Assembly: GCA_027448945.1 (NCBI GenBank)
Contig: DAIDMQ010000016.1
Coordinates: forward strand, 1-64,000
Length of the DNA: 64,000 bases
DNA from: Gallionellaceae bacterium
GTDB taxonomy: Bacteria > Pseudomonadota > Gammaproteobacteria > Burkholderiales > Gallionellaceae
Direction of reading: 5' to 3'
Positions 52,868 to 62,589 of the stretch are shown here, piece after piece. The notes under the pieces are model-generated. The model saw only the letters and a program-made list of their open reading frames with translations, was not told the origin of the DNA and did not search any database. The position numbers and the translations under genes are program-made. How positions within the stretch are numbered: the stretch's first letter is position 1; every line of letters begins with the position of its first letter.

Positions 52868-54142
52868 ATGGCACATATCGTAATCATGGGCGCGGGTATA
52901 GGTGGGATGCCGATGGCGTATGAAATGAAGGAAAAAATACGCAAGGCAGACAAAGTGACAGTGATCTCGAACACCGAGAACTTCCACTTCGTACCATCCA
53001 ACCCTTGGGTGGGTGTGAAGTGGCGCGACCGCGAGGATATCGAGTTCGGTGTGCGCCCTTACTTGGAGCGTAAAGGGATTAACTTTATATCTACCGGAGT
53101 GAAACGTGTCCATCCGGAGAGTAATCGCCTGGAGTTGAATGATGGGTCATTGGTTGATTACGATTTCCTGGTCATTGCGACCGGCCCCAAGTTGGCATTC
53201 GATGAAGTCGAAGGGCTGGGTCCGCACGGCGGACATACACATTCGGTCTGTCATGTGGACCATGCGATGAAGTCACATGACATGTGGGATAGCTTCACCA
53301 AAGAGCCCGGCCCTATCATTGTCGGCGCTGTACAGGGAGCCTCCTGTTTCGGCCCTGCATACGAGTACGCATTCACCATCGAGACCGATTTGCGTCGCAG
53401 ACGTATCCGTAACCATGTGCCGATGACTTTCGTGACATCTGAGCCCTACATCGGCCACCTCGGTTTGGGTGGAGTGGGTGACTCAAAAGGTTTGTTGGAG
53501 TCGGCGATGCGCGAGAAGCACATCAAGTGGATCTGCAACGCCAAGGTGGATAAGATCGAAGCAGGCAAGATGTTTGTTACTGAGTTCGATGACCTGGGCA
53601 AGGAGAAACAAAAGCACGAATTGCCATTCGCTTACAGCATGATGTTGCCCGCGTTCAAGGGTGTGGATGCGGTATTTGGCATCGAGGGTTTGACTAATCC
53701 GCGCGGTTTCATCGTTGTCGACGAGCATCAGCGCAATCCCAAGTTCAAGAATATCTACGCGGTCGGCGTGTGTATCGCGATACCGCCGGTGGAGAAGACG
53801 CCGGTTCCTATTGGTACACCCAAGACGGGTTACATGATCGAGTCCATGGTGACCGCAACTGCACACAACATTCACTCTGAACTGACCGGTAATCCGCCCA
53901 CCAGCAAGGCAACTTGGAATACTGTCTGTCTGGCAGATTTTGGCGATACCGGTATGGCATTTGTGGCATTGCCGCAGATTCCGCCACGGAATGTGAATTG
54001 GGTGTCATCGGGCAAGTGGGTGCACGTTGCCAAGATCGCGTTTGAGAAATATTTCATGCGTAAGATGAAGCGCGGCACTTCAGAGCCTATGTACGAAAAG
54101 CTCACTATGAACGCAATGGGTATTACCAAGCTTAAAGAATAA
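52868..54142 (+). CDS. FAD/NAD(P)-dependent oxidoreductase, sulfide:quinone oxidoreductase-like
   Basis: HIVIMGAGIGGMPMAYEMKEKI; SNPWVGVKWRDREDIEF; GASCFGPAYEYAF. Confidence 0.88.
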   Translation: MAHIVIMGAGIGGMPMAYEMKEKIRKADKVTVISNTENFHFVPSNPWVGVKWRDREDIEFGVRPYLERKGINFISTGVKRVHPESNRLELNDGSLVDYDFLVIATGPKLAFDEVEGLGPHGGHTHSVCHVDHAMKSHDMWDSFTKEPGPIIVGAVQGASCFGPAYEYAFTIETDLRRRRIRNHVPMTFVTSEPYIGHLGLGGVGDSKGLLESAMREKHIKWICNAKVDKIEAGKMFVTEFDDLGKEKQKHELPFAYSMMLPAFKGVDAVFGIEGLTNPRGFIVVDEHQRNPKFKNIYAVGVCIAIPPVEKTPVPIGTPKTGYMIESMVTATAHNIHSELTGNPPTSKATWNTVCLADFGDTGMAFVALPQIPPRNVNWVSSGKWVHVAKIAFEKYFMRKMKRGTSEPMYEKLTMNAMGITKLKE

Positions 54143-54158
54143 TCAGCAAGTAAATCTG

Positions 54159-54177
54159 ACCGGGTCTATGGCCCGGT
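54159..54177 (+). terminator. Possible terminator/attenuator between SQR and RND permease genes
   Basis: ACCGGG-N7-CCCGGT followed by a T-rich run. Confidence 0.45.
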
Positions 54178-54213
54178 CTTCGGCTTTATTTTTATGTCAG
54201 TTTAGGAATAAAT

Positions 54214-57200
54214 ATGGGTATCTCAGGACGTATCGCCAAACATTTCTTGCATTCGCAAATGACTCCATTGCTGGCCTTGGTCGCAGTGTTGTTGGGTGTG
54301 TTCGCGGTATTGGTGACGCCCCGCGAGGAAGAGCCCCAGATTAATGTAACGATGGCGAACGTCATGATCGCCTATCCGGGCGCATCCGCCAAAGACGTTT
54401 CCCAAACAGTGGCGACTCCGGCAGAACAAGTGCTGTCGCAAATCGCTGGTGTGGACCATGTATATTCGGTCGCACAACCTGGAATGGCAGTGATTACCGT
54501 GCAGTTCAAGGTGGGACAGGAGCATGTTCCTTCGCTGGTGAAACTTTATGACGTGGTGCATTCGCACGCAGATTGGCTGCCTCCGACTTTGGGTGTGGCA
54601 CAGCCCATCATCAAAGCCAAGGGCATCGATGATGTCCCTGTAATGGCGTTGACTTTATGGCGCGAACAGAATGCTGGCGGCAGTGTGGAGCTGACGCAAG
54701 TGGCACATGCAATCGAGATAGATTTGAAGCGCGTGCCTGGTACTCGTGAGGTCTCCACGTTGGGTGCGACCCAGCGCATGGTCAAGGTCGAACTGAATCC
54801 GGAGAGCCTGAATGCCTACCAACTCAGTCTGCAAGATGTTCGTAATGCATTGCAGGCATCCAATGTGTCGCAGAATGCCGGCGTGTTGGCAAAGGACAAT
54901 CGAGAGGTATTGGTACAAACAGGCGGATTCCTGACCAACGCCAGCGACGTGAAGCAGCTTGTGGTCGGCGTGTCTGATGGTAAGCCGGTTTTCTTGCGGG
55001 ATATCGCCGATGTTGAAGATGGCGCAGATCAGCCTAATAGCTATGTTTGGATGGGTGCCGGCCCGGCGGCGGCCGATAAAGAGATCAAGGCCAAAGGTGA
55101 GTTCACCGCAGTGACCATCGCGATTAGCAAAAAACCGGGCTCGAACGCAGTCGATGTGACAGACCAGTTGCTCAAACGTGTGGATGAGCTCAAAGGCAGT
55201 GTGATCCCTGCAGATGTGCAAGTCAGTGTCACACGCAACTACGGTGAGACCGCCAACGACAAGGCGATGAAGCTGATCAAAAAGCTGTTGTTCGCCACGG
55301 CAGCAGTGGTGCTGTTGGTATGGCTGACGATGGGCAAGCGTGAAGCGCTGGTGGTAGGTATTGCGGTGATGTTGACATTGGCCGCCACATTATTTGCTTC
55401 GTGGGCTTGGGGTTTCACACTCAATCGGGTCTCCTTGTTCGCACTGATTTTCTCCATAGGTATCTTGGTGGATGATGCCATTGTTGTTGTTGAGAATATT
55501 CATAGACGGCGTGCCTTGGCCACACATCAATCATTGTCTGAGATTATCCCGGAGGCAGTGGATGAAGTGGGTAGTCCGACTATCTTGGCGACTTTCACTG
55601 TGATTGCCGCATTGCTGCCCATGGCATTTGTCAGCGGTTTGATGGGGCCATACATGAGTCCAATCCCGATCAATGCCAGCATGGGCATGTTGATATCCTT
55701 GGCTGTCGCCTTTGTCATCACACCCTGGTTGGTGTTGCGCTTTGCGGGGCCGCATCATGAGGAAATCAAAGACGAGCGTGATACCGCCTTGAGTCGCTTC
55801 TTCCGTAAGCGTTTGAGCCCGTTCTTGAATGGTGAGTACGGCAAGCCGGCACGCCGCAAATTGTGGTTGGCGATATTTGGGGGATTGTTTATCGCCGTAT
55901 CGTTGGGCGTGGTTAAGTTGGTGATACTGAAAATGTTGCCCTTCGACAATAAGTCCGAATTTCAGATTGTGGTTGATATGCCTACAGGTACTGCATTGGA
56001 GCAGACCGGTGCGGTATTGCATGACATCGGTGCATATATGGCGACTGTCCCTGAAGTGACGGATTACGAAGCGTATGTGGGTACGGCATCGCCTATCAAT
56101 TTCAATGGTCTGGTGCGCCAATACTATTTGCGCAGCGAAGCTAATCAGGGCGACCTGCAAGTCAATCTACGCGACAAGCATCACCGTAATCGTAGCAGCC
56201 ATGAAATCGCGACCTCTATTTTGGAGCCTATGCAAAAGATCGCAAAGCAATGGGGTGCCAAAATCAAGGTGGTAGAAGTGCCGCCTGGACCGCCAGTGAT
56301 GTCCCCCATCGTTGCTGAAATATATGGCCCGGATTATGAAGGTCAGCGCAAAGTTGCAGGAAAGGTGCGTGAGCAGTTTGGCGAGACAAAAGACATCGTG
56401 GGGATAGATGATAGTGTCAGCGAAGACGCGCCGAAATTGATGTTGCGCGTACTGCAAAGCAAGGCGGCAATGCTGGGTGTCGCACCACGTGACATCGTGG
56501 ATGCAATCAGTGTGGCATTGAGCGGACAGAACGTCACCTCCTTGCATGACACCAATGCCAAATATGCCCCACCCTTGCACATAGGTTTGGCTGCGGAACG
56601 GCGCGGCAATATTGACGAGGTCCTTAAGCTCAAAGTGCATGCGCGCGACGGGGTACTGGTGCCATTGTCGGAAGTGGTGCAAGTGGTAAATATGGAGCGA
56701 GATCTTCCTATTTTCCACAAGGATCTGCTGCCAGTGGTCTATGTGTTCGGTGATATGGCAGGCAAGTTGGATAGTCCGCTATATGGCATGTTCGCCATCA
56801 ATAGCAAGGTCAGTGGTATGGCATTGGAGCAAGGAGGCAATCTGGAGAGTTACTACTTCAACCAGCCCAGTGATCAGTATGCCAGTTATGCGCTGAAGTG
56901 GGATGGTGAATGGCAAGTGACTTTCGAGACATTCCGCGATATGGGCATCGCTTATGGCGTAGGACTAATCCTGATATATCTGTTGGTAGTGGCGCAGTTC
57001 AAGTCCTATGTGGTGCCGCTCATCATCATGGCACCCATACCATTGACCATCGTTGGTGTGATGCCCGGACACGCACTGTTTGGATCGCAGTTCACTGCGA
57101 CTTCGATGATAGGCATGATCGCGCTGGCGGGCATCATCGTGCGTAACTCCATATTGCTGGTGGACTTCGTCAACTTGCAGGTGCGCGACGGAGTAGATCT

Positions 57201-57414
57201 GCAACATGCGGTAATCGCGGCAGCCAGCGCACGAGCAAAACCCATTATTCTGACCGGACTTGCAGCGATGCTGGGCGCGCTGTTCATTTTAGACGACCCC
57301 ATTTTCAATGGTCTGGCCCTGGCATTGATCTTCGGCATCCTGGTTTCGACCATTTTGACCCTGATTGTCATCCCGGTTTTGTATTACGCAACCCTGTATA
57401 AGAAAATCCAGTAA
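54214..57414 (+). CDS. RND efflux transporter permease
   Basis: 1066 aa; AcrB-type repeats; SIGILVDDAIVVVENIHRR. Confidence 0.96.
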   Translation: MGISGRIAKHFLHSQMTPLLALVAVLLGVFAVLVTPREEEPQINVTMANVMIAYPGASAKDVSQTVATPAEQVLSQIAGVDHVYSVAQPGMAVITVQFKVGQEHVPSLVKLYDVVHSHADWLPPTLGVAQPIIKAKGIDDVPVMALTLWREQNAGGSVELTQVAHAIEIDLKRVPGTREVSTLGATQRMVKVELNPESLNAYQLSLQDVRNALQASNVSQNAGVLAKDNREVLVQTGGFLTNASDVKQLVVGVSDGKPVFLRDIADVEDGADQPNSYVWMGAGPAAADKEIKAKGEFTAVTIAISKKPGSNAVDVTDQLLKRVDELKGSVIPADVQVSVTRNYGETANDKAMKLIKKLLFATAAVVLLVWLTMGKREALVVGIAVMLTLAATLFASWAWGFTLNRVSLFALIFSIGILVDDAIVVVENIHRRRALATHQSLSEIIPEAVDEVGSPTILATFTVIAALLPMAFVSGLMGPYMSPIPINASMGMLISLAVAFVITPWLVLRFAGPHHEEIKDERDTALSRFFRKRLSPFLNGEYGKPARRKLWLAIFGGLFIAVSLGVVKLVILKMLPFDNKSEFQIVVDMPTGTALEQTGAVLHDIGAYMATVPEVTDYEAYVGTASPINFNGLVRQYYLRSEANQGDLQVNLRDKHHRNRSSHEIATSILEPMQKIAKQWGAKIKVVEVPPGPPVMSPIVAEIYGPDYEGQRKVAGKVREQFGETKDIVGIDDSVSEDAPKLMLRVLQSKAAMLGVAPRDIVDAISVALSGQNVTSLHDTNAKYAPPLHIGLAAERRGNIDEVLKLKVHARDGVLVPLSEVVQVVNMERDLPIFHKDLLPVVYVFGDMAGKLDSPLYGMFAINSKVSGMALEQGGNLESYYFNQPSDQYASYALKWDGEWQVTFETFRDMGIAYGVGLILIYLLVVAQFKSYVVPLIIMAPIPLTIVGVMPGHALFGSQFTATSMIGMIALAGIIVRNSILLVDFVNLQVRDGVDLQHAVIAAASARAKPIILTGLAAMLGALFILDDPIFNGLALALIFGILVSTILTLIVIPVLYYATLYKKIQ

Positions 57415-57447
57415 AATGCTGGGCTTAAATTTTTAGGAGCTTCAAAC

Positions 57448-57660
57448 ATGAACGCAGAACGCATCATACGTATCGTCGCAGGCAGCTTTGTGCTGTTGTC
57501 TTTGGCTCTGGGCGCGCCTGGCAGTCCGGTATTTCAGAATACCAACTGGTTATGGTTCACCACCTTTGTCGGCGTGAACTTATTCCAAAGTGGCTTCACG
57601 ACTTTCTGCCCGCTCAATAACATACTCGCCAAGTTCGGTATCAAGAGCGGTTCTTGCTAA
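57448..57660 (+). CDS. DUF2892 family membrane protein
   Basis: MNAERIIRIVAGSFVLLSLALG...GVNLFQSGFTTFCPLNNILAKFGIKSG. Confidence 0.92.
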   Translation: MNAERIIRIVAGSFVLLSLALGAPGSPVFQNTNWLWFTTFVGVNLFQSGFTTFCPLNNILAKFGIKSGSC

Positions 57661-59435
57661 AGAATTTACTGCAGTCCGTACGCATGACCCGCATCAGTCT
57701 GGCTTTAGTCGGACTCATGTGGGTCGTACCTTTTTTGCTGACGACACACGAGTATCCACTGACGACATTCGATCAAGAGTGGTGGACCGCTTTGCTGGGT
57801 GTGTCGGCGATGTTTGCAATGGTCGGCAGGGAATTCTGGTCGTCTCCCTCAGTGCCGCGTATTACTCTGCTCCCTATAGGGCTGGTATTCGTAGCGGTTC
57901 TGCAAATGGCGCTGGGCAAGATTGCTTATTACGAGCAAGGTTTGCTTTACATACAATATCTTCTATTTGCCGCACTGCTGATGATATTGGGTGCATGGTT
58001 GCGACGTAGCGTTGGCCTTGTTCCGCTGGCGCTAACTTTGGCCGCCTTTTTGCTGATAGGCACCGAATTGGGGGCGGCCGTTGGGGTGTTGCAGCATTTT
58101 GGCTGGCATACATGGTTCGACTCCTTGGTGGTGAGAAAAGTGTCATACAGTCTGTATGGCAATGTGGCTCAGCCCAATCATTATGCTGATTACATCTCAC
58201 TCGGTCTGATATCGCTGGGGCTGCTTTTTCAATATGGAAAGCTGAGGTGGTTGCATGTGCTGATTTTGGTCGTGCCCTTGTTGTTTGTGCTGACATTGGC
58301 GGGCTCGCGTAGCGCGTGGATATATCTGGTATATGCGACGTTGTTGGCCTTTTTGTATAGTGGCAGAACACTAGACTTGAAAAAGACCAAGTATTTCATG
58401 TTGGCCTTGCTGGCAGGGTTCGCATTGATGCATCTGCTGGTGCAACTCCCGTTTTTAGCTGGAGCAGGCGAGGAAACGGATACTTGGCGCCGGCTTATGA
58501 ATTCAGATACCAATGGTAGTGCGCGACTGTATTTGTGGCGGGAAGCACTGGTGATGTTTCAGCAGCACCCATTTGTGGGCGTTGGCTTTGGTCAATTCGC
58601 GCTGCACCATTTGGCGTTGTTGCCTGTCCTGGATGGAGGCAGCTTTCCGGGTTTGTACAATAATGCGCACAATGTCTTGTTTCAGTTGGCCGCAGAGACT
58701 GGCTTGTCCGGCTTGTTAATATTTGTTGGCGCGCTACTGCCGTGGTTCTTGGGTTTGCGTTCCGCAACAGCAAAGCATGCAGTGTATTTTTGGGGTTATG
58801 GTGTATTGGGTATCATGGCGATACACAGTTTGCTGGAATATCCATTGTGGTATGCATACTTCATTGCAATTATCTCGCTACTGTTGGGCGTGTTTGATGA
58901 GAAGCATTTTTCCGTTGAATTGAGATTATTGGGACGTGCCGCGCTAGCATTGATTTTATGCATGGGCATAGCAGTACTATTGCAAACAAAAGTCGCTTAC
59001 GTGCAGCTGAAGTCAGTCTTGAATATTAAGCAGGTCTCGGCGAGTAATGAAGAAAAAGCGATGCGCATGTATCAAGGTTTGTATGCCTTGCAAGCGGGAA
59101 GTATGGTATCTCCGTACGCAAAGTTGTTTTTGGCTGCTTATACGGACGTCAGTCCGAAAAATGTTGATAGTAAGCTCTCTTATAACCAGCAAGCGATGAG
59201 TTACATCCCCACTTCGGATATGGTCTATAGGCAGTCTTTTCTATTGGCCCAAGCTGGCCGGATGGATGAAGCAAAAGTATTGATGGTTCAAGCAATCTGG
59301 TCCTACCCGGGAAACGGAAATGCGCATCAGAAGTTGCTTGATTTGTCCGAGAAAGACCCCGCGCATTTTTCGGCTCTGCTAGAATTCGCCACCCAAAAAG
59401 AACAGGAGCATGCTCGTGCAGTTCGTATTAGATAA
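57654..59435 (+). CDS. O-antigen ligase/PglL-like oligosaccharyltransferase (Wzy_C)
   Basis: 593 aa polytopic; GNVAQPNHYADYISL; FVGVGFGQFALHH; NNAHNVLFQLAAETG. Confidence 0.9.
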   Translation: MLKNLLQSVRMTRISLALVGLMWVVPFLLTTHEYPLTTFDQEWWTALLGVSAMFAMVGREFWSSPSVPRITLLPIGLVFVAVLQMALGKIAYYEQGLLYIQYLLFAALLMILGAWLRRSVGLVPLALTLAAFLLIGTELGAAVGVLQHFGWHTWFDSLVVRKVSYSLYGNVAQPNHYADYISLGLISLGLLFQYGKLRWLHVLILVVPLLFVLTLAGSRSAWIYLVYATLLAFLYSGRTLDLKKTKYFMLALLAGFALMHLLVQLPFLAGAGEETDTWRRLMNSDTNGSARLYLWREALVMFQQHPFVGVGFGQFALHHLALLPVLDGGSFPGLYNNAHNVLFQLAAETGLSGLLIFVGALLPWFLGLRSATAKHAVYFWGYGVLGIMAIHSLLEYPLWYAYFIAIISLLLGVFDEKHFSVELRLLGRAALALILCMGIAVLLQTKVAYVQLKSVLNIKQVSASNEEKAMRMYQGLYALQAGSMVSPYAKLFLAAYTDVSPKNVDSKLSYNQQAMSYIPTSDMVYRQSFLLAQAGRMDEAKVLMVQAIWSYPGNGNAHQKLLDLSEKDPAHFSALLEFATQKEQEHARAVRIR

Positions 59436-59826
59436 TATTTTCCCGATTGGAATCGGCCTATTCAGCGGTGTGATGTTGCTGTGGTCTATGTTTGGCAATC
59501 GTATCCGTGGCATCAAAGCGATAGATGCACAAGCTGCCCTGCAACTGATCAACCACAAGAATGCTTTTGTGCTGGATGTACGCGAACCAGAAGAATATAA
59601 ATCCGGTCATGTATTGAATTCCAAGCTGATCCCTTTGGGTAAACTCAAAGAGCGTATGGGTGAGTTGGAAAATTATCGCGATCAAGCCATGGTGGTGGTA
59701 TGTCGTACTGGTAACCGTTCTGGTACTGCCTGCGTGTTGCTAGGTAAGGCCGGATTTACCCAAGCTTATAATTTGTCGGGTGGCGTAATGGCCTGGCAAA
59801 GCAGTAAATTACCCTTGGAAAAGTAA
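59410..59826 (+). CDS. Rhodanese-like domain protein
   Basis: LDVREPEEYKSGHVLNSKLIPLG; VVVCRTGNRSGTA. Confidence 0.94.
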   Translation: MLVQFVLDNIFPIGIGLFSGVMLLWSMFGNRIRGIKAIDAQAALQLINHKNAFVLDVREPEEYKSGHVLNSKLIPLGKLKERMGELENYRDQAMVVVCRTGNRSGTACVLLGKAGFTQAYNLSGGVMAWQSSKLPLEK

Positions 59827-59827
59827 G

Positions 59828-60085
59828 ATGGCCAAGGTTGTGATGTATACCACAGCAGTATGTCCATATTGCATCAGGGCGGAGCAGTTGTTGCAGCGCA
59901 AGGGTGTGGAGGACATCGAGAAGATTAGGGTCGACTTGCAACCGGAGTTGCGCCTGGAGATGATGGAAAAGACCGGTCGCCGCACTGTCCCCCAAATCTA
60001 TATCGATGCATTTCACGTCGGTGGTTATGATGACCTTTCCGCCTTGGATAGAGCAGGAAAATTAGAACCCCTATTAGCTAAGTAA
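59828..60085 (+). CDS. grxC: Glutaredoxin 3
   Basis: YTTAVCPYCIRAEQLLQRKGV; RRTVPQIYIDAFHVGGYDDL. Confidence 0.96.
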   Translation: MAKVVMYTTAVCPYCIRAEQLLQRKGVEDIEKIRVDLQPELRLEMMEKTGRRTVPQIYIDAFHVGGYDDLSALDRAGKLEPLLAK

Positions 60086-60094
60086 GGAATAACG

Positions 60095-60544
60095 ATGAGT
60101 GAAGCAGCCCCGGCACAGGCCATTTTTAGTATGGATAAGATCTACGTGAAGGATATCTCTCTGGAGATACCTCATGCGCCGCAGATATTTTTGGAACGTG
60201 AAAATCCGCAGATTGATGTGCAACTGCACAGTCAAGCTGCCGTCATAGAGGAAGGCGTTTACGAAGTCACGGTTACGACGACCGTGACTTCCAAGCTGGG
60301 TGAGAAGGTGATGTTCCTGATAGAGGCCAAGCAAGCTGGAATATTCCAAGTGCGTAATGTGCCTAATGAAGAGCTTGAGCCGATACTGGCCGTGATGTGC
60401 CCAAATATCCTGTTCCCTTATCTGCGTGAAGTGGTCTCCGACGTCTCTGTGCGCGGTGGTTTTGCACCGGTCATGCTTAACCCGATCAACTTCGAGGCGC
60501 TGTACCAACAGCAAAAGCAACAAGCATCAGAAACAACACACTGA
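60095..60544 (+). CDS. secB: Protein-export chaperone SecB
   Basis: FSMDKIYVKDISLEIPHAPQIF; CPNILFPYLREVVSDVSVRGGFAPVMLNPINF. Confidence 0.97.
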   Translation: MSEAAPAQAIFSMDKIYVKDISLEIPHAPQIFLERENPQIDVQLHSQAAVIEEGVYEVTVTTTVTSKLGEKVMFLIEAKQAGIFQVRNVPNEELEPILAVMCPNILFPYLREVVSDVSVRGGFAPVMLNPINFEALYQQQKQQASETTH

Positions 60545-60996
60545 TGATACCTGGTCTCCGCTTACTTGTGGCAACGCTACTTGCAGGCCTGATGTCTGCG
60601 GGTGCTGCGCATGCGGTGGAGTACATGTCTGTGTCGGCGCCGCATGCGATCTTATATGACGCCCCATCACTGCATGCAAAGAAGATGTTTCTTGTGAATC
60701 GCCACATGCCATTCGAGACGGTAGTGAGTTTGGATGCTTGGGTCAAAGTAAGGGACAGGTCTGGTGCTTTGTATTGGGTTGAAAAATCCGCACTTACTTT
60801 CAAGCGATATGTATTCGCCGTTTTGCCCTTGGTCGATGTGCGCAAAGCCCCAGATTTTTCATCCCCCTGCGTACTGCAAGTTAGGCAACAAGTGGCCCTG
60901 GAGTTGCTCGAGGATACGGGTACCGGTTGGCTGAAGGTGCGCCATCAAGATGGCGAGTTGGGGTATGTCAAACACAGCGAAGTGTGGGGCGGCTAA
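60544..60996 (+). CDS. SH3 domain-containing exported protein
   Basis: Signal peptide; SH3-like repeats; overlaps secB stop. Confidence 0.8.
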   Translation: MIPGLRLLVATLLAGLMSAGAAHAVEYMSVSAPHAILYDAPSLHAKKMFLVNRHMPFETVVSLDAWVKVRDRSGALYWVEKSALTFKRYVFAVLPLVDVRKAPDFSSPCVLQVRQQVALELLEDTGTGWLKVRHQDGELGYVKHSEVWGG

Positions 60997-60997
60997 G

Positions 60998-61984
60998 TTG
61001 AATATCACGGTCATGGGGGCTGGCGCTTGGGGCACGGCCCTCGCCATCAATCTGTCTGCCCAGCATAAGGTCACTTTGTGGGCGCGTAATGCAGAGCTGA
61101 TCGCCGAGATGCAAAAGCAGCACAGCAATAGCCGTTACCTTCCCGATATTGCGCTTCCCGGCAAACTTGCACTGGATGCCAATCTTGAGTCGGCACTAGC
61201 CGAAGTGGAATTGGTGATTTTGGCAGTGCCGGTATCGGGATTGCGTGATGCATTGCAGAAGATTGCGACTCTGGATCGCCCTGTAGCGATTGCATGGTTG
61301 TGTAAAGGCTTCGAGGCGGTTAGTGGACTGCTGCCCCATCAAGTCGTGGCTGAAGTCCTGCCACAGAGTATCAAGTGTGGTGTACTTTCTGGCCCCAGCT
61401 TTGCGCAAGAAGTGGCGCGTGGCTTACCAACTGCACTTACATTCGCTTCAGTGGATGAAGAATTCGCCCGTGTGACCGCGCAGGCTTTGCATAATGCCCG
61501 TTTGCGGGTTTATACCAGTTCTGATGTGGTGGGCGTGGAAGTCGGTGGCGCGGTCAAGAATGTGCTGGCGATTGCGGCAGGCATCAGCGATGGCTTGGGC
61601 TTGGGCTTTAACGCCAGAGCGGCATTGATCACGCGCGGTTTGGCAGAGATCGCCAGGCTGGGTGTCAAGCTCGGTGGCCAGGCGGAAACATTGAATGGCT
61701 TGTCGGGTGCGGGAGATTTGATACTCACGTGCACGGGTGACCTGTCGCGTAACCGCCAAGTCGGTTTACTCCTGGCACAGCAACACACTTTGCCGGAGAT
61801 ACTCAAGCGTCTTGGGCATGTCGCGGAAGGGGTGTTTACCGTGCGAGAAGTACATCAACTGGCACAGCGTTTGGGCGTAACCATGCCTATATGCGATGCG
61901 GTCTACCGTATAGTCTATGGTCAGGAACCTGTGGCCACAGTACTTGTTGATCTGCTGAATCGCGCGCCCAACTCGGAATTTTAG
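60998..61984 (+). CDS. gpsA: Glycerol-3-phosphate dehydrogenase (NAD(P)+)
   Basis: LNITVMGAGAWGTALAINLS; GLSGAGDLILTCTG; TTG start. Confidence 0.96.
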   Translation: MNITVMGAGAWGTALAINLSAQHKVTLWARNAELIAEMQKQHSNSRYLPDIALPGKLALDANLESALAEVELVILAVPVSGLRDALQKIATLDRPVAIAWLCKGFEAVSGLLPHQVVAEVLPQSIKCGVLSGPSFAQEVARGLPTALTFASVDEEFARVTAQALHNARLRVYTSSDVVGVEVGGAVKNVLAIAAGISDGLGLGFNARAALITRGLAEIARLGVKLGGQAETLNGLSGAGDLILTCTGDLSRNRQVGLLLAQQHTLPEILKRLGHVAEGVFTVREVHQLAQRLGVTMPICDAVYRIVYGQEPVATVLVDLLNRAPNSEF

Positions 61985-62028
61985 GTCACCCCCAGCCTGG
62001 CATGCAGCAACTGTTGCCACACCGATCC

Positions 62029-62496
62029 CTAGCAACTAATCCCTTTGAAGTCGCATTGTCGCCATGCTTCGTAAACGCTGACCGCGACCGTATTCGAAAG
62101 ATTAAGGCTGCGATTTTCAGGCAGCATGGGTAAGCGTACGCGCTGTGCGGCGGGAAAGTCTGCAAGAACTTCCGCGGGTAAGCCGCGACTTTCAGGGCCG
62201 TACAAAAATGTGTCCCCGCCTTGGTAGGACAGGCTATGGAAAGCTTGCGAACCTTTGGTGCTTAGCGCAAACACTCTGCCGGGATCGAAATCTGCTAGGC
62301 AGCTTGCCAGATCATCATGCACTTTGAGTGTGGCGAATTCGTGGTAATCCAAGCCGGCCCGTACTAGCTGTTTATCCTCCAGAGTGAAGCCCAGCGGCTT
62401 GATCAGATGTAGTTTGCAGCCAGTGTTGGCGCAGAGTCTGATGATATTTCCCGTGTTGGGTGGGATCTCTGGTTGAAAAAGTATGATATTGAACAT
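62029..62496 (-). CDS. trmL: tRNA (cytidine(34)-2'-O)-methyltransferase
   Basis: MFNIILFQPEIPPNTGNIIRLCANTGCKLHLIKPLGF; SPOUT fold. Confidence 0.96.
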   Translation of the reverse strand: MFNIILFQPEIPPNTGNIIRLCANTGCKLHLIKPLGFTLEDKQLVRAGLDYHEFATLKVHDDLASCLADFDPGRVFALSTKGSQAFHSLSYQGGDTFLYGPESRGLPAEVLADFPAAQRVRLPMLPENRSLNLSNTVAVSVYEAWRQCDFKGISC

Positions 62497-62589
62497 GGAA
62501 AGTTGCTGAGTAATTTCTTGTCAGGAAGGGTAAAAGCGATTAACTTCGCGGTCAATCAGCTGAAGCACAATTTAGAGCGAGGGGGAATT

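Noticed and set aside
52031-53113. 360-aa minus-strand ORF rich in His/Arg/Cys
   Set aside because: Antisense shadow of the RND adaptor and SQR genes; no domain signature
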